Shown: positions 1 to 9,345 of the stretch, one piece after another
Position numbering within the stretch: position 1 is the stretch's first letter
Layout: each line of letters opens with the position of its first letter
NCBI GenBank assembly: GCA_021850085.1
Contig: JAJZRZ010000050.1
Coordinates: 1 to 9,835, forward strand
Reading direction: 5' to 3'
DNA length: 9,835 nucleotides
Source: Actinomycetes bacterium
GTDB taxonomy: Bacteria; Actinomycetota; Coriobacteriia; Anaerosomatales; Anaerosomataceae
The notes under the pieces: model-generated
Databases searched by the model: none
Told to the model about the DNA's origin: nothing
What the model saw: only the letters and a program-made list of their open reading frames with translations
Translations under genes and position numbers: made by a program

Positions 1-355
1 CCGTCATCTCAGGGGATATGCGGTGCGCGGTTCCCAAGTGAGTCACGACGAACGACGCGCCGAGAAGCTCGGCGCGGACCAGCTCGCCGGCGAGTGCCCG
101 CCACGATCGCTCCCACAGCGCGTCATCGGCACTGCCGAGATTGATGAGGTATGAGGTGTGGACCAAAACCGGCCCCATACCCAGATCAGAGACGCGCGCG
201 CGGAACAAGCGCGCGATGCCGGGGTCCATGAGACGGGCGCTCCACTGGCGGGGACTCTTCGCAAAGATCTGCATGCACTCGGCCCCCACCGATCGCGCGT
301 AGTCCACCGCAGCGGGGTACCCGCCTGCGACATGCACGTGCGCGCCGATGAGCAA
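1..355 (-). CDS. nfo: Endonuclease IV (AP endonuclease), 3' end outside window
   Basis: Only the first 118 residues are in the window; the gene continues past base 1. Endonuclease IV is a metal-dependent AP endonuclease of base-excision repair that nicks DNA 5' of abasic sites. The N-terminus MLIGAHVHVAGG matches the family start (LIGAHVS.AGG). Next come MQIFAKSPRQW (about 28-38), VHTSYLINLGS (about 65-75) and VTHLGTAH (about 104-111). H66 and H106 correspond to the first two metal-ligand histidines of the family (E. coli H69 and H109). I chose the TTG at 355-353 because a GGAGG (368-364) sits 8 nt upstream and this gives the family-typical N-terminus. A GTG at 364-362 is in frame but lies inside that ribosome binding site. 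It is divergent from dinB with about 59 bp between starts. Family is confident from the residues seen; the remaining metal ligands lie outside the window. Confidence 0.9.
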   Translation of the reverse strand, partial: MLIGAHVHVAGGYPAAVDYARSVGAECMQIFAKSPRQWSARLMDPGIARLFRARVSDLGMGPVLVHTSYLINLGSADDALWERSWRALAGELVRAELLGASFVVTHLGTAHRISPEMT

Positions 356-375
356 ACCGTCCACCTCCGCTTCGA

Positions 376-414
376 AGTCTACCCTTGGCGGCTCGGGCCT
401 CCTACACTCGGATC
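376..414. promoter_or_regulatory. Divergent nfo/dinB intergenic promoter region
   Basis: On the plus strand TACACT (403-408) is a good -10 hexamer lying 6 nt before the dinB ATG at 415, so a transcript would start at or next to the ATG and be leaderless. I see no convincing -35 at the right distance. On the minus strand TAGACT (381-376) could be a -10 for nfo, also without a clear -35. No CGAAC-N4-GTTCG LexA box is present here, unlike the dnaE2 operon. These are motif readings only. Confidence 0.35.
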
Positions 415-1620
415 ATGCACGCACCCGGACACATGTGGATCGGACGCGCGGTCCTGCACGTCGACATGGACGCGTTCTTCGCATCTGTCGAACAGCTGGA
501 CCACCCCGAGTGGCGCGGAAGACCAGTCGTCGTCGGCGGAGCTCCAGGAGGCCGTGGCGTGGTCTCGGCGGCCTCGTACGAGGCGCGGGCCTTCGGCGTG
601 AGGTCCGCGATGTCCTCAGCCCAGGCCGCGCGACTGTGTCCGGAGGCGATCTGGGCACGCGGCAGATTCGACCGCTATCGGGAGTTGTCCGCCACGATCC
701 GCAGCGTCCTGCTGTCGGTGACTCCCCTCGTCCAGCAGGTCTCGATCGATGAGGCGTACTTGGACGTGACACCGACCGGACATCGGCCGGAAGACCCTCT
801 CGCCATCGCGGACGACATCCGCGCCCGAGTCGACGCGCTCGGCTTGTCATGCTCGATCGGGATCGCGACGTCGAAGACTGTCGCGAAGATCGCCTCCGAT
901 CACGACAAGCCCCACGGCATCACGGTCGTGCGCCCGGGTGAGGAGGCCGCTTTCCTCGCGCCGCTACCGGTGAGGGCGATTCCGGGTGTCGGCGCCGCCA
1001 CAGCCGCGCGCCTGCGCGAGGCGGGCCTGCGCACGCTGGGGGACCTCGCACGCCTTGACGAGCGAAGCGCGCTCCAGCTTCTCGGCTCGTACGGCCCCGA
1101 CCTCGCACGCCGCGCCCGCGGAGTGGACGACCGCCGAGTCCAGGATGCAGACGCGGTGAAATCCCTCTCCCACGAGCACACGTTCGCGCGCGACGTGCGC
1201 GAACGAACGGAGGTGGAGCGGGCCCTGCGCGAGCTGGTCGGCATGGTCACCCGGCGGCTGCGGCACAAAGCGCTGGCCGCTCGAACGTTCACGGTCAAGC
1301 TCCGTTACGCTGATTTCACCACAGCCACGGCAAGCAGGACCCTCGACGCCGCCTCGGACCTGGACTCCGAGATCGCTCCGGTCGCCCTCGCGCTCCTGCG
1401 CTCGGCGTGGACGCCGGGGACGGGGTTGCGGCTCATAGGCTTCGGCGCGTCAGGATTCGCCGATCCGGCATGTCAGCTCCAGCTTTTGGAAGGGAATCAG
1501 GAAGCATGTCTTCGTGAGAGAGCGCTGGCTGAAAGCGTGGATGGGATTCGGCGCAGGTTCGGAAGCGATGCCATCGCCTTTGGAGCGACGGACGAGACGG
1601 ATGACGAACCGGATGAATGA
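415..1620 (+). CDS. dinB: DNA polymerase IV (Y-family translesion polymerase)
   Basis: This 401-residue protein is close to the usual length of Pol IV, which extends primers across damaged bases and is error-prone. Visible motifs are HVDMDAFFASVE (15-26) with metal ligand D17 and steric-gate F22, YEARAFGVRSAM (55-66), and the catalytic SIDEAYLD (110-117) with D112 and E113. GIATSKTVAKIASD and an IPGVG helix-hairpin-helix follow, then the little-finger domain ending in IRRRFG. QLQLLE (354-359) sits where Pol IV enzymes carry their beta-clamp-binding motif. The tail is acidic (ETDDEPDE). ATG 415 is chosen because a TACACT -10-like hexamer lies 6 nt upstream, implying leaderless translation. ATG 433 and an upstream TTG at 385 are alternatives. 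A lipoprotein gene follows 16 nt after the stop. The polymerase core is complete, so this is DinB rather than an ImuB with a degenerate active site. Confidence 0.93.
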   Translation: MHAPGHMWIGRAVLHVDMDAFFASVEQLDHPEWRGRPVVVGGAPGGRGVVSAASYEARAFGVRSAMSSAQAARLCPEAIWARGRFDRYRELSATIRSVLLSVTPLVQQVSIDEAYLDVTPTGHRPEDPLAIADDIRARVDALGLSCSIGIATSKTVAKIASDHDKPHGITVVRPGEEAAFLAPLPVRAIPGVGAATAARLREAGLRTLGDLARLDERSALQLLGSYGPDLARRARGVDDRRVQDADAVKSLSHEHTFARDVRERTEVERALRELVGMVTRRLRHKALAARTFTVKLRYADFTTATASRTLDAASDLDSEIAPVALALLRSAWTPGTGLRLIGFGASGFADPACQLQLLEGNQEACLRERALAESVDGIRRRFGSDAIAFGATDETDDEPDE

Positions 1621-2022
1621 TCGTGGAGGTGGCCTTATGCGCGCTCTGATCCTCGTTGTGGGTGTGCTGCTCTTCAGCCTTGCGGTGGCCGGATGTGCCG
1701 GCGAACCTGAGCCCGTGGGAGAAGATGAGCCGAACGGATCTGCGGAAGAGGTGGTGCCCGAAGAGCCGCCTGTCGGAGCGACGACCCCTCCGGGACTGTA
1801 CGACCTTCCTGACGGCAACGCTCGGGCCGTGGGAATCCTCACCTACCGCGACCTGGAGGGCGGCTTCTGGGCCGTGGTGGACACCATGGCACCAGCTGAG
1901 GCCGCCACTGCGGCGGTGCTCGCGGTCGTCCTTCCGAACGAACTTATCGCAACGGACATACAGACCTGTAACGGCCAGTACGTGAGCATAGTCGGGGCAC
2001 GCAATGACGGCCCGAGCATCTA

Positions 2023-5382
<3,360 letters not shown>

Positions 5383-5383
5383 C

Positions 5384-5803
5384 TCAGTCCACCACGCCGA
5401 CGAGCAGCCAGCGACCGGCAAGCCGGTCGTACGCGACGTCATAGAGGCCGCCGCGTGCGAGCACGCGATAACAGCGTCTGCTCAGGCGCTTCCGGGGGTC
5501 CCACCATGCTCGCTCTGCCGCCCACGACTGCACGACCGCATCGACAGGGTAATGACGGCCCTCCATCATGAAGCTGCGCGGGCCGGCACGCGTCCCGTCC
5601 CACACCACCTCCACCTCGCGCTCGCGTTTCTTGCCGGCCATGCCTGTCGATGCGGGCTGGATGAGATCCGATGCCCGCACGATCCACGGGCTCCGCAGGA
5701 TCTCCATGATCACCGGCAGTTTGGTATCGGTCGCCGTGAACAGGTCTAGCGGTTGCCCCGGTCTTCGGGGATCGAATGCTTTGATCTCACGATTGCGGCC
5801 CAT
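5384..5803 (-). CDS. Mini-ImuB-like accessory protein (DUF6504-like domain plus putative beta-clamp motif)
   Basis: This 139-residue protein has no polymerase core. Near the N-terminus QPLDLF (17-22) resembles a beta-clamp-binding motif (QLxLF type). The C-terminal 60 residues carry the pattern F-x-x-EGRHYPV (78-87), a W...WW motif (W94, W100, W101), RRCYRV (109-114), GGLYDVAYD (118-126) and RWLLVGVVD (131-139). From memory of the families, this pattern matches the DUF6504 domain found beside actinobacterial DnaE2 and the far C-terminus of ImuB (F.WR..HRV...WW...RDYYRVE...G..W.L). ATG 5803 has AAAGGA (5817-5812) 8 nt upstream. It is the first gene of the SOS-box operon, and dnaE2 starts 1 nt after its stop. 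I infer it links DnaE2 to the sliding clamp. The basic segment GKKRERE (57-63) and residues 23-77 are unassigned. Family assignment is by motif only. Confidence 0.68.
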   Translation of the reverse strand: MGRNREIKAFDPRRPGQPLDLFTATDTKLPVIMEILRSPWIVRASDLIQPASTGMAGKKREREVEVVWDGTRAGPRSFMMEGRHYPVDAVVQSWAAERAWWDPRKRLSRRCYRVLARGGLYDVAYDRLAGRWLLVGVVD

Positions 5804-5811
5804 GGGAGACG

Positions 5812-5817
5812 TCCTTT
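5812..5817 (-). promoter_or_regulatory. Ribosome binding site of the mini-ImuB gene
   Basis: AAAGGA reads on the minus strand 8 nt before the ATG at 5803. The preceding hairpin loop contains UCCU, with a further U in the adjoining stem arm, which is complementary to AGGA/AAGGA here. Base pairing that masks this site is therefore possible. Confidence 0.55.
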
Positions 5818-5826
5818 GAGAGTGAG

Positions 5827-5864
5827 GCCGGGCGCGGAAGGAGCTTCAGGGGTCCGCGCCCGGC
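5827..5864 (-). promoter_or_regulatory. Strong GC hairpin at the 5' end of the SOS mRNA
   Basis: Two perfectly complementary 12-nt arms (5864-5853 and 5838-5827; GCCGGGCGCGGA and TCCGCGCCCGGC on the minus strand) flank a 14-nt loop. The predicted transcription start is about 5864-5866, so the hairpin would form at the extreme 5' end of the mini-ImuB/dnaE2 mRNA. No T-run follows on either strand, so it does not look like an intrinsic terminator. A role in mRNA stability or translation control is inference. Confidence 0.6.
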
Positions 5865-5871
5865 ACGCTTG

Positions 5872-5900
5872 AGTATATCGAACGTATGTTCGATATACAA
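5872..5900 (-). promoter_or_regulatory. SOS promoter of the mini-ImuB/dnaE2 operon
   Basis: On the minus strand the -35 TTGTAT (5900-5895) and the -10 TATACT (5877-5872) are separated by exactly 17 bp, giving a near-consensus housekeeping promoter. The whole LexA box lies inside the spacer, so bound LexA would block RNA polymerase. Predicted start is about 5864-5866, with a leader of about 60 nt to the ATG. Confidence 0.75.
5873..5898. promoter_or_regulatory. LexA-binding site (SOS box) in an extended palindrome
   Basis: CGAACGTATGTTCG at 5879-5892 matches the Gram-positive/actinobacterial SOS box CGAACRNRYGTTCG at every position. The symmetry extends outward, giving 11-bp arms GTATATCGAAC and GTTCGATATAC around a GTAT centre. 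The site lies in the promoter of the minus-strand cassette. The flanking feoB gene also reads on the minus strand and ends at 5955, so the mini-ImuB/dnaE2 operon is the clear target. Confidence 0.85.
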
Positions 5901-5954
5901 GACAGCTCTGACATGCGCCCGAACGGATTCAGACGGGGCCGGAGGACTTCTTGG

Positions 5955-7811
5955 CTAACCCCCGAAGCCCGCACCCGCAAGAATGCGTGCGATCAGTCCG
6001 CCGAGGATGAGTGCGATGGCGATGCTCGCCCCCACCGCCAGCAGGGTCCTCCCCCACCCTTGCTGGCGCCAGTACATCGCGACCGAGGAGATGCACGGCA
6101 GCGCGATGGAGTTCACGACAGCGAACACCACGAGGTCCGTCGGCGTCATGATGTCGGCAAGCACCGCCCCCGCGCTTCCCGCCGTGGCCACTGTGAGCGC
6201 CACCAGCAGCTGGAGGGACAGCTCCTTCCTGAGCATCCCCACGACCAGCGTCACGCCGGCAACAGCGGGCAGGCCCAGCCAGCCCTCCACGAGCGGTGAC
6301 AACGGCCGACTCAGATGCATGAGCCAGCCGCTTTCGTACAGACCGCCGAGGACCAGGCTGCCCGCGACCACGATCGGCGTGGCCACGAACAGGAACTCGC
6401 GGAACTGCCCCCAAGCCTTCGCCGCCACCCGCCGGAGCGAGGGACGCCGGAAGGAGAACATCTCCATGATGAGCCCGCGCGACCGTCCGCGAAGCATTCG
6501 CTCGAGGCTCAGCGCGATGGAGAGCCATACGGCGAAGACGACGGCAAGCACCAGCAGTGCGGGGGCCAAGCCGATGTAGTGACCCACCGACCCAAGGATG
6601 ACGGCGGTCCGTGCGCTGCATGGCACGAACAGCACCAACGTCGAGGCGATGGTCCGCTCGCGTTTGGTGGGCAGCTGCGCGGCAGCCACGAGAGCAGGGA
6701 CGTTGCACCCTGCCGCAGCCACTAGCGGAATCATGGCGCGTCCATGAAGGCCCAACCGGTGCATGACCCGGTCCGACAGGAACGCGAGCGAGTTCAGGTA
6801 CCCCGTGTCCTCGAGAAAGCCGAGCAGGAAGTAGAAGGTGAGGATGTACGGCAGGCCGATGTCCCGGGACGCCTCAAGGCCGGCATCGAAGCCCCACAAC
6901 AGCACCCTCGAGGCCAAGCCGTCGCCCGCAACCGCCGCGACAGCCGATGTGACCACCGGAGAGGCCACAGCCGCCCACAGCGCGGAGAATGCTGACGCCA
7001 ACAGATCCCCCACGAAGAACAGGAAGCCGAACACGGCTGCCGCGACGACGATCACGAGCGGGACACCCGTCCAGGGCCAAGTGGTGAGCGAGGTGAAGTC
7101 ACGCGGCAGTCGTCCGCGCACCGGCTCGCGTTTCGTCAGAACCGCGCTCGCCACCCGGCCAGCCACCGCGTGCCGTTCCCGGGCGCTGCGGAGGGCTGCA
7201 GAGGTCCTGAGGAGCGGGTCCGGAAAAACCTCGGGCTCAGAATCGTACGGCATGCGGCGGCTGGCGCCACCCTCGGCGGCCCTGAACGCCGCCTGGACAA
7301 GCTGCTCCACGCCGATACTGCGTGTGGCGGTGGTCGAGACCACCTCCGCCCCTAAGGCCGAGGCCAGAGCGTCGCGATCGACCTCGATGCCGGCACGCCG
7401 CGCTTCGTCGGCGAGATTCACCGCCACGACGATCGGGAAGCCGCGCTCGAGCGCCTCGAACGCGAGGCACAGGTTCCGCGCGAGAATGGCTGGGTCTACC
7501 ACGATGACCACGACGTCGGGCGCCAGATCGAGCAGAGCGCGACGGGCGGCCTCCTCATCGGCCCCGCTGTCGCAGAAGCCGTAGATACCCGGGAGGTCGA
7601 CTACGCCGATGATACGCTCCCCGAACCGCGCGGTTCCGGTGTAGACCTCGCGCGTCGTGCCCGGGTAGTGCGCGGTGGAGACACCCAAACCTGTCATGGC
7701 GTTGAACAGCGTGGACTTGCCCACGTTCGGGTTGCCCGCAATGGCGATGACGATCTCGCCATCTGGACGCTCGGCGCGCCCATCAGACCCACCGCAGTGA
7801 CGCACGCTCAC
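5955..7811 (-). CDS. feoB: Ferrous iron transporter FeoB
   Basis: This 618-residue membrane protein has an N-terminal cytoplasmic GTPase domain and a C-terminal membrane domain that imports Fe(II). G-motifs are G1 GNPNVGKS (26-33), G2 near YPGTTRE (49-55), G3 DLPG (72-75) and G4 NLAD (132-135, in place of the common NMxD). A helical linker follows (about 165-240). The membrane region has several hydrophobic segments from about 250 and shows FLEDTGYL (332-339), GCNVPAL (368-374), the first gate motif VPCSAR with C398, GMLRKE (525-530) and the second gate motif LPCISS with C573. It starts with GTG 7811, which overlaps the dtxR stop as GTGA, so translation is probably coupled. It is at the short end for the family and lacks a C-terminal FeoC-like part. 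FeoA function may be supplied by the SH3-like domain on the DtxR neighbour. Regulation by that repressor is inferred. Confidence 0.93.
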   Translation of the reverse strand: MSVRHCGGSDGRAERPDGEIVIAIAGNPNVGKSTLFNAMTGLGVSTAHYPGTTREVYTGTARFGERIIGVVDLPGIYGFCDSGADEEAARRALLDLAPDVVVIVVDPAILARNLCLAFEALERGFPIVVAVNLADEARRAGIEVDRDALASALGAEVVSTTATRSIGVEQLVQAAFRAAEGGASRRMPYDSEPEVFPDPLLRTSAALRSARERHAVAGRVASAVLTKREPVRGRLPRDFTSLTTWPWTGVPLVIVVAAAVFGFLFFVGDLLASAFSALWAAVASPVVTSAVAAVAGDGLASRVLLWGFDAGLEASRDIGLPYILTFYFLLGFLEDTGYLNSLAFLSDRVMHRLGLHGRAMIPLVAAAGCNVPALVAAAQLPTKRERTIASTLVLFVPCSARTAVILGSVGHYIGLAPALLVLAVVFAVWLSIALSLERMLRGRSRGLIMEMFSFRRPSLRRVAAKAWGQFREFLFVATPIVVAGSLVLGGLYESGWLMHLSRPLSPLVEGWLGLPAVAGVTLVVGMLRKELSLQLLVALTVATAGSAGAVLADIMTPTDLVVFAVVNSIALPCISSVAMYWRQQGWGRTLLAVGASIAIALILGGLIARILAGAGFGG

Positions 7812-8497
7812 CGGCGGATTCCTAGCCGGCCCTTCCGTTTGGCGGGCGCTGCCGCGCTCGAGACGATGATCTTCTCAGCTACGTCTCTGCCGATGGCGTA
7901 GCGGGCGTCCCCCACCTCAACGAGCAGCGGACCTTTGAACGGAGCGACGTCGCAGATCCGGACGCTGGTGCCGGGGAACATGCCGAGCGAGGCAAGGTAC
8001 GTGAGCAGCTCACCCTGCTCGTCATCGATACGGACGATGTCAGCCTCATCACCTGCGGCGCTTTCGCACAACGGTGCCCCCTGTGTGAGCGCGATGGTGC
8101 CGTCGGCTGCCGGGATGGGATGGCCATGCGGGCAGACAGCGGGATTGTCCATGAACGACTCAAGGGCCTCTTGGACTTTGGGCGAGAGCGCGTGCTCCAG
8201 CTGGCAGGCCTCCTCGTGGACCTCATCCCACGGCAACCCGAGCACGTCCACGAGGAAACGCTCGGCAAGCCGGTGGCGCCGGACGATGTCAAGAGCGGTC
8301 TGGCGACCCGCGAGCGTGAGCTCGACGGCCCCTTCACGGCGCTGTATCAGACCCGCAGCTTTCAGCCGCGAGAGCGTGGCTGTGACGGTGGGAGCCGACA
8401 CGCCCATGGCCTCTGCCAAGGCACCGGGCCGAACCTCCCCGCGTTCTGCCAGCTTGTAGATTGCCTCGAGGTACTCCTCAAGCGTCGCACTGGGCAT
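7808..8497 (-). CDS. DtxR-family metal-dependent repressor with C-terminal FeoA/SH3-like domain
   Basis: The 229-residue protein has a winged helix (about 1-62: TLEEYLEAIYKL, MGVSAPTVTATLSRL as recognition helix, GAVELTLAG wing). A dimerisation/metal domain follows (RRHRLAERFL, EEACQLEHAL, about 72-104). Then come CPHGHPIP (122-129) and an SH3-like FeoA domain (about 150-213: LLTYLASLGMFPGTSVRI, VEVGDARYAIGRDVAEKI). Candidate metal ligands are E8, H75, E79, C98, E101 and H102. The Cys in the C-x-x-E-H motif is DtxR/IdeR-like, while E8 stands where MntR has Asp and DtxR has Met, so iron is favoured but not proven. ATG 8497 is chosen because AGGAGG lies 5 nt upstream and the family N-terminus follows. 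An in-frame ATG at 8530, placed 5 nt after a -10 hexamer, would add 11 residues. It overlaps feoB by 4 nt. Confidence 0.9.
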   Translation of the reverse strand: MPSATLEEYLEAIYKLAERGEVRPGALAEAMGVSAPTVTATLSRLKAAGLIQRREGAVELTLAGRQTALDIVRRHRLAERFLVDVLGLPWDEVHEEACQLEHALSPKVQEALESFMDNPAVCPHGHPIPAADGTIALTQGAPLCESAAGDEADIVRIDDEQGELLTYLASLGMFPGTSVRICDVAPFKGPLLVEVGDARYAIGRDVAEKIIVSSAAAPAKRKGRLGIRR

Positions 8498-8535
8498 GCC
8501 GGCCTCCTCGTCATCTTCCACGAAACCCATACCTG

Positions 8536-8564
8536 AGTGTACGCGCAGAGGTGGTCTTCGTCCA
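8536..8564 (-). promoter_or_regulatory. Probable dtxR-feoB promoter
   Basis: On the minus strand TACACT (8541-8536) is a good -10. TGGACG (8564-8559), 17 bp upstream, is a partial -35 (four of six consensus bases). Transcription would start near 8530, giving a leader of about 33 nt to ATG 8497, or a leaderless ATG at 8530. I see no classical DtxR/IdeR iron box around it. Confidence 0.45.
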
Positions 8565-8714
8565 TGCAAAGGGTTATGAACCCCAGACTCCTGTCGAGCC
8601 CCCATCCTGAGAGAAACGCCGAGGCCCATAGAGACCGTTTGGCCTCCGAAACCAGCCGCTCACGTGTATGACCCGCCCGTTCGTCGGCTAGGTCGACATT
8701 TCGCGCGCATGCGC
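8565..8714. other. Non-coding spacer with two small inverted repeats
   Basis: I find no gene here. GGGTT-ATG-AACCC at 8571-8583 can form a short 5-bp hairpin; read on the minus strand it is followed by TTT, so it could be a weak terminator upstream of dtxR. GAGGCC (8621-8626) and GGCCTC (8641-8646) form a 6-bp inverted repeat with a 14-nt loop. Neither is strong enough to name. Confidence 0.4.
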
Positions 8715-8743
8715 TTGACGCCCCTCGAAGGGTCCCCTAGAGT
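8715..8743 (+). promoter_or_regulatory. Promoter of candidate small RNA
   Basis: TTGACG (8715-8720) and TAGAGT (8738-8743) are separated by exactly 17 bp and form the best housekeeping promoter match on the plus strand of this gap. The spacer contains a small palindrome, CCCT-CGA-AGGG (8722-8732). The predicted start is about base 8750, exactly where the closing stem of the RNA candidate begins. No plus-strand protein gene lies downstream in the window. Confidence 0.65.
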
Positions 8744-8749
8744 GGAGTC

Positions 8750-8917
8750 GTCCCGAGAAGTCGGGCCGAGCGGTTCCTCAGAGTCAGCGTACCAGTAGCT
8801 GCCGGAGGGGTCCTCGCGGGAAGGGTTCGCGCAAGCAGACCGGTACCGGCGAGGTATTCCGAAAGCAAGAAACGGGAAGCTGAGGACGTGGTCCCCGCAG
8901 GCAAGGTTTCTCGGGAC
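8750..8917 (+). ncRNA. Candidate structured small RNA, 6S RNA-like
   Basis: The ends pair perfectly: GTCCCGAGAA (8750-8759) with TTCTCGGGAC (8908-8917). Inside, TCCTCAG (8775-8781) pairs with CTGAGGA (8880-8886). After an open region (8782-8788 against 8858-8879), GTACC (8789-8793) can pair with GGTAT (8853-8857) and GCCGG (8801-8805) with CCGGC (8846-8850). An apical hairpin may form at CGCG...CGCG near 8815-8832. A rod of about 168 nt with closing stem, central bubble and terminal arm, starting at its own sigma70-type promoter, is the architecture of 6S RNA, which binds RNA polymerase holoenzyme. Structure and promoter are seen; the 6S name is inference from architecture, not sequence identity. 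I see no strong terminator after it; ACAC-CT-GTGT-TT at 8916-8927 is weak. Confidence 0.55.
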
Positions 8918-8962
8918 ACCTGTGTTTCGCCGAATCGCCATGAGGGCGGCGTTAACGCTCTT

Positions 8963-9334
8963 CTAGCGCCCGGGCCGGTACGTGATCTTCGCGATCGGAG
9001 ACTCCCACACCCCCACCTCGACGACCTCAACCGCGTCTGAGATCCGTGCGCGCAGTCGCTCGTACAGGTATCGCGCGAGGTTCTCGGCAGTCGCGTTGAT
9101 CTCATCGAACGGGGTGACCTCGTTGAGGAATGCATGGTCCAGCGGTTCCAGAACGACGGCCAGGTCATCTTTGAGGGTCTTGAAGTCGTAGACGATTCCC
9201 ACATCGTCCAGCCGCGAACCGCGGACGACGACCTCGACGTCCCACGTGTGCCCGTGCAGGCGCACGCACTCGCCGGGATAGCCGCGCAGGGCATGCGCGG
9301 CGTCGAAGTGCCCTCGCACCGTGAGGTCGTACAT
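8963..9334 (-). CDS. queD: QueD-like 6-carboxy-5,6,7,8-tetrahydropterin synthase
   Basis: This 123-residue protein has the usual length of the bacterial 6-pyruvoyl-tetrahydropterin synthase/QueD family. QueD converts dihydroneopterin triphosphate to 6-carboxytetrahydropterin in 7-deazaguanine (queuosine) synthesis. Zinc ligands H14, H27 and H29 lie in FDAAHAL and RLHGHTW, and the catalytic C23 is in GECVRLHGH. VYDFKTLK, LDHAFLNE with D66 and H67, ATAENLARYLYERL (81-94) and VWES with E111 complete the pattern. C23 and its spacing favour QueD over a bare pterin synthase. ATG 9334 follows AAGGAG 6 nt upstream. It lies 11 nt after the RNase HI stop, so the two are probably co-transcribed. No other queuosine gene is in the window, so the pathway role is a family-based inference. 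Confidence 0.88.
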   Translation of the reverse strand: MYDLTVRGHFDAAHALRGYPGECVRLHGHTWDVEVVVRGSRLDDVGIVYDFKTLKDDLAVVLEPLDHAFLNEVTPFDEINATAENLARYLYERLRARISDAVEVVEVGVWESPIAKITYRPGR

Positions 9335-9345
9335 CGGTTCTCCTT

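Noticed and set aside
5383..5442. Longer dnaE2 start at an in-frame ATG (5442)
   Set aside because: The extra 20 residues lie inside the preceding gene and precede the family-typical PHP start; GTG 5382 fits better.
5827..5864. The GC hairpin as an intrinsic terminator of feoB
   Set aside because: No T-run follows in either direction, and it lies downstream of the SOS promoter, where it would block the operon.
8571..8583. Possible tRNA T-arm (GGGGTTCATAACCC on the minus strand)
   Set aside because: The loop does not fit the T-loop consensus and no acceptor or anticodon arm can be built around it.
8660..8941. Minus-strand 93-aa open frame in the gap upstream of dtxR
   Set aside because: No ribosome binding site or recognisable motif, irregular composition, and it lies antisense to the structured RNA candidate.
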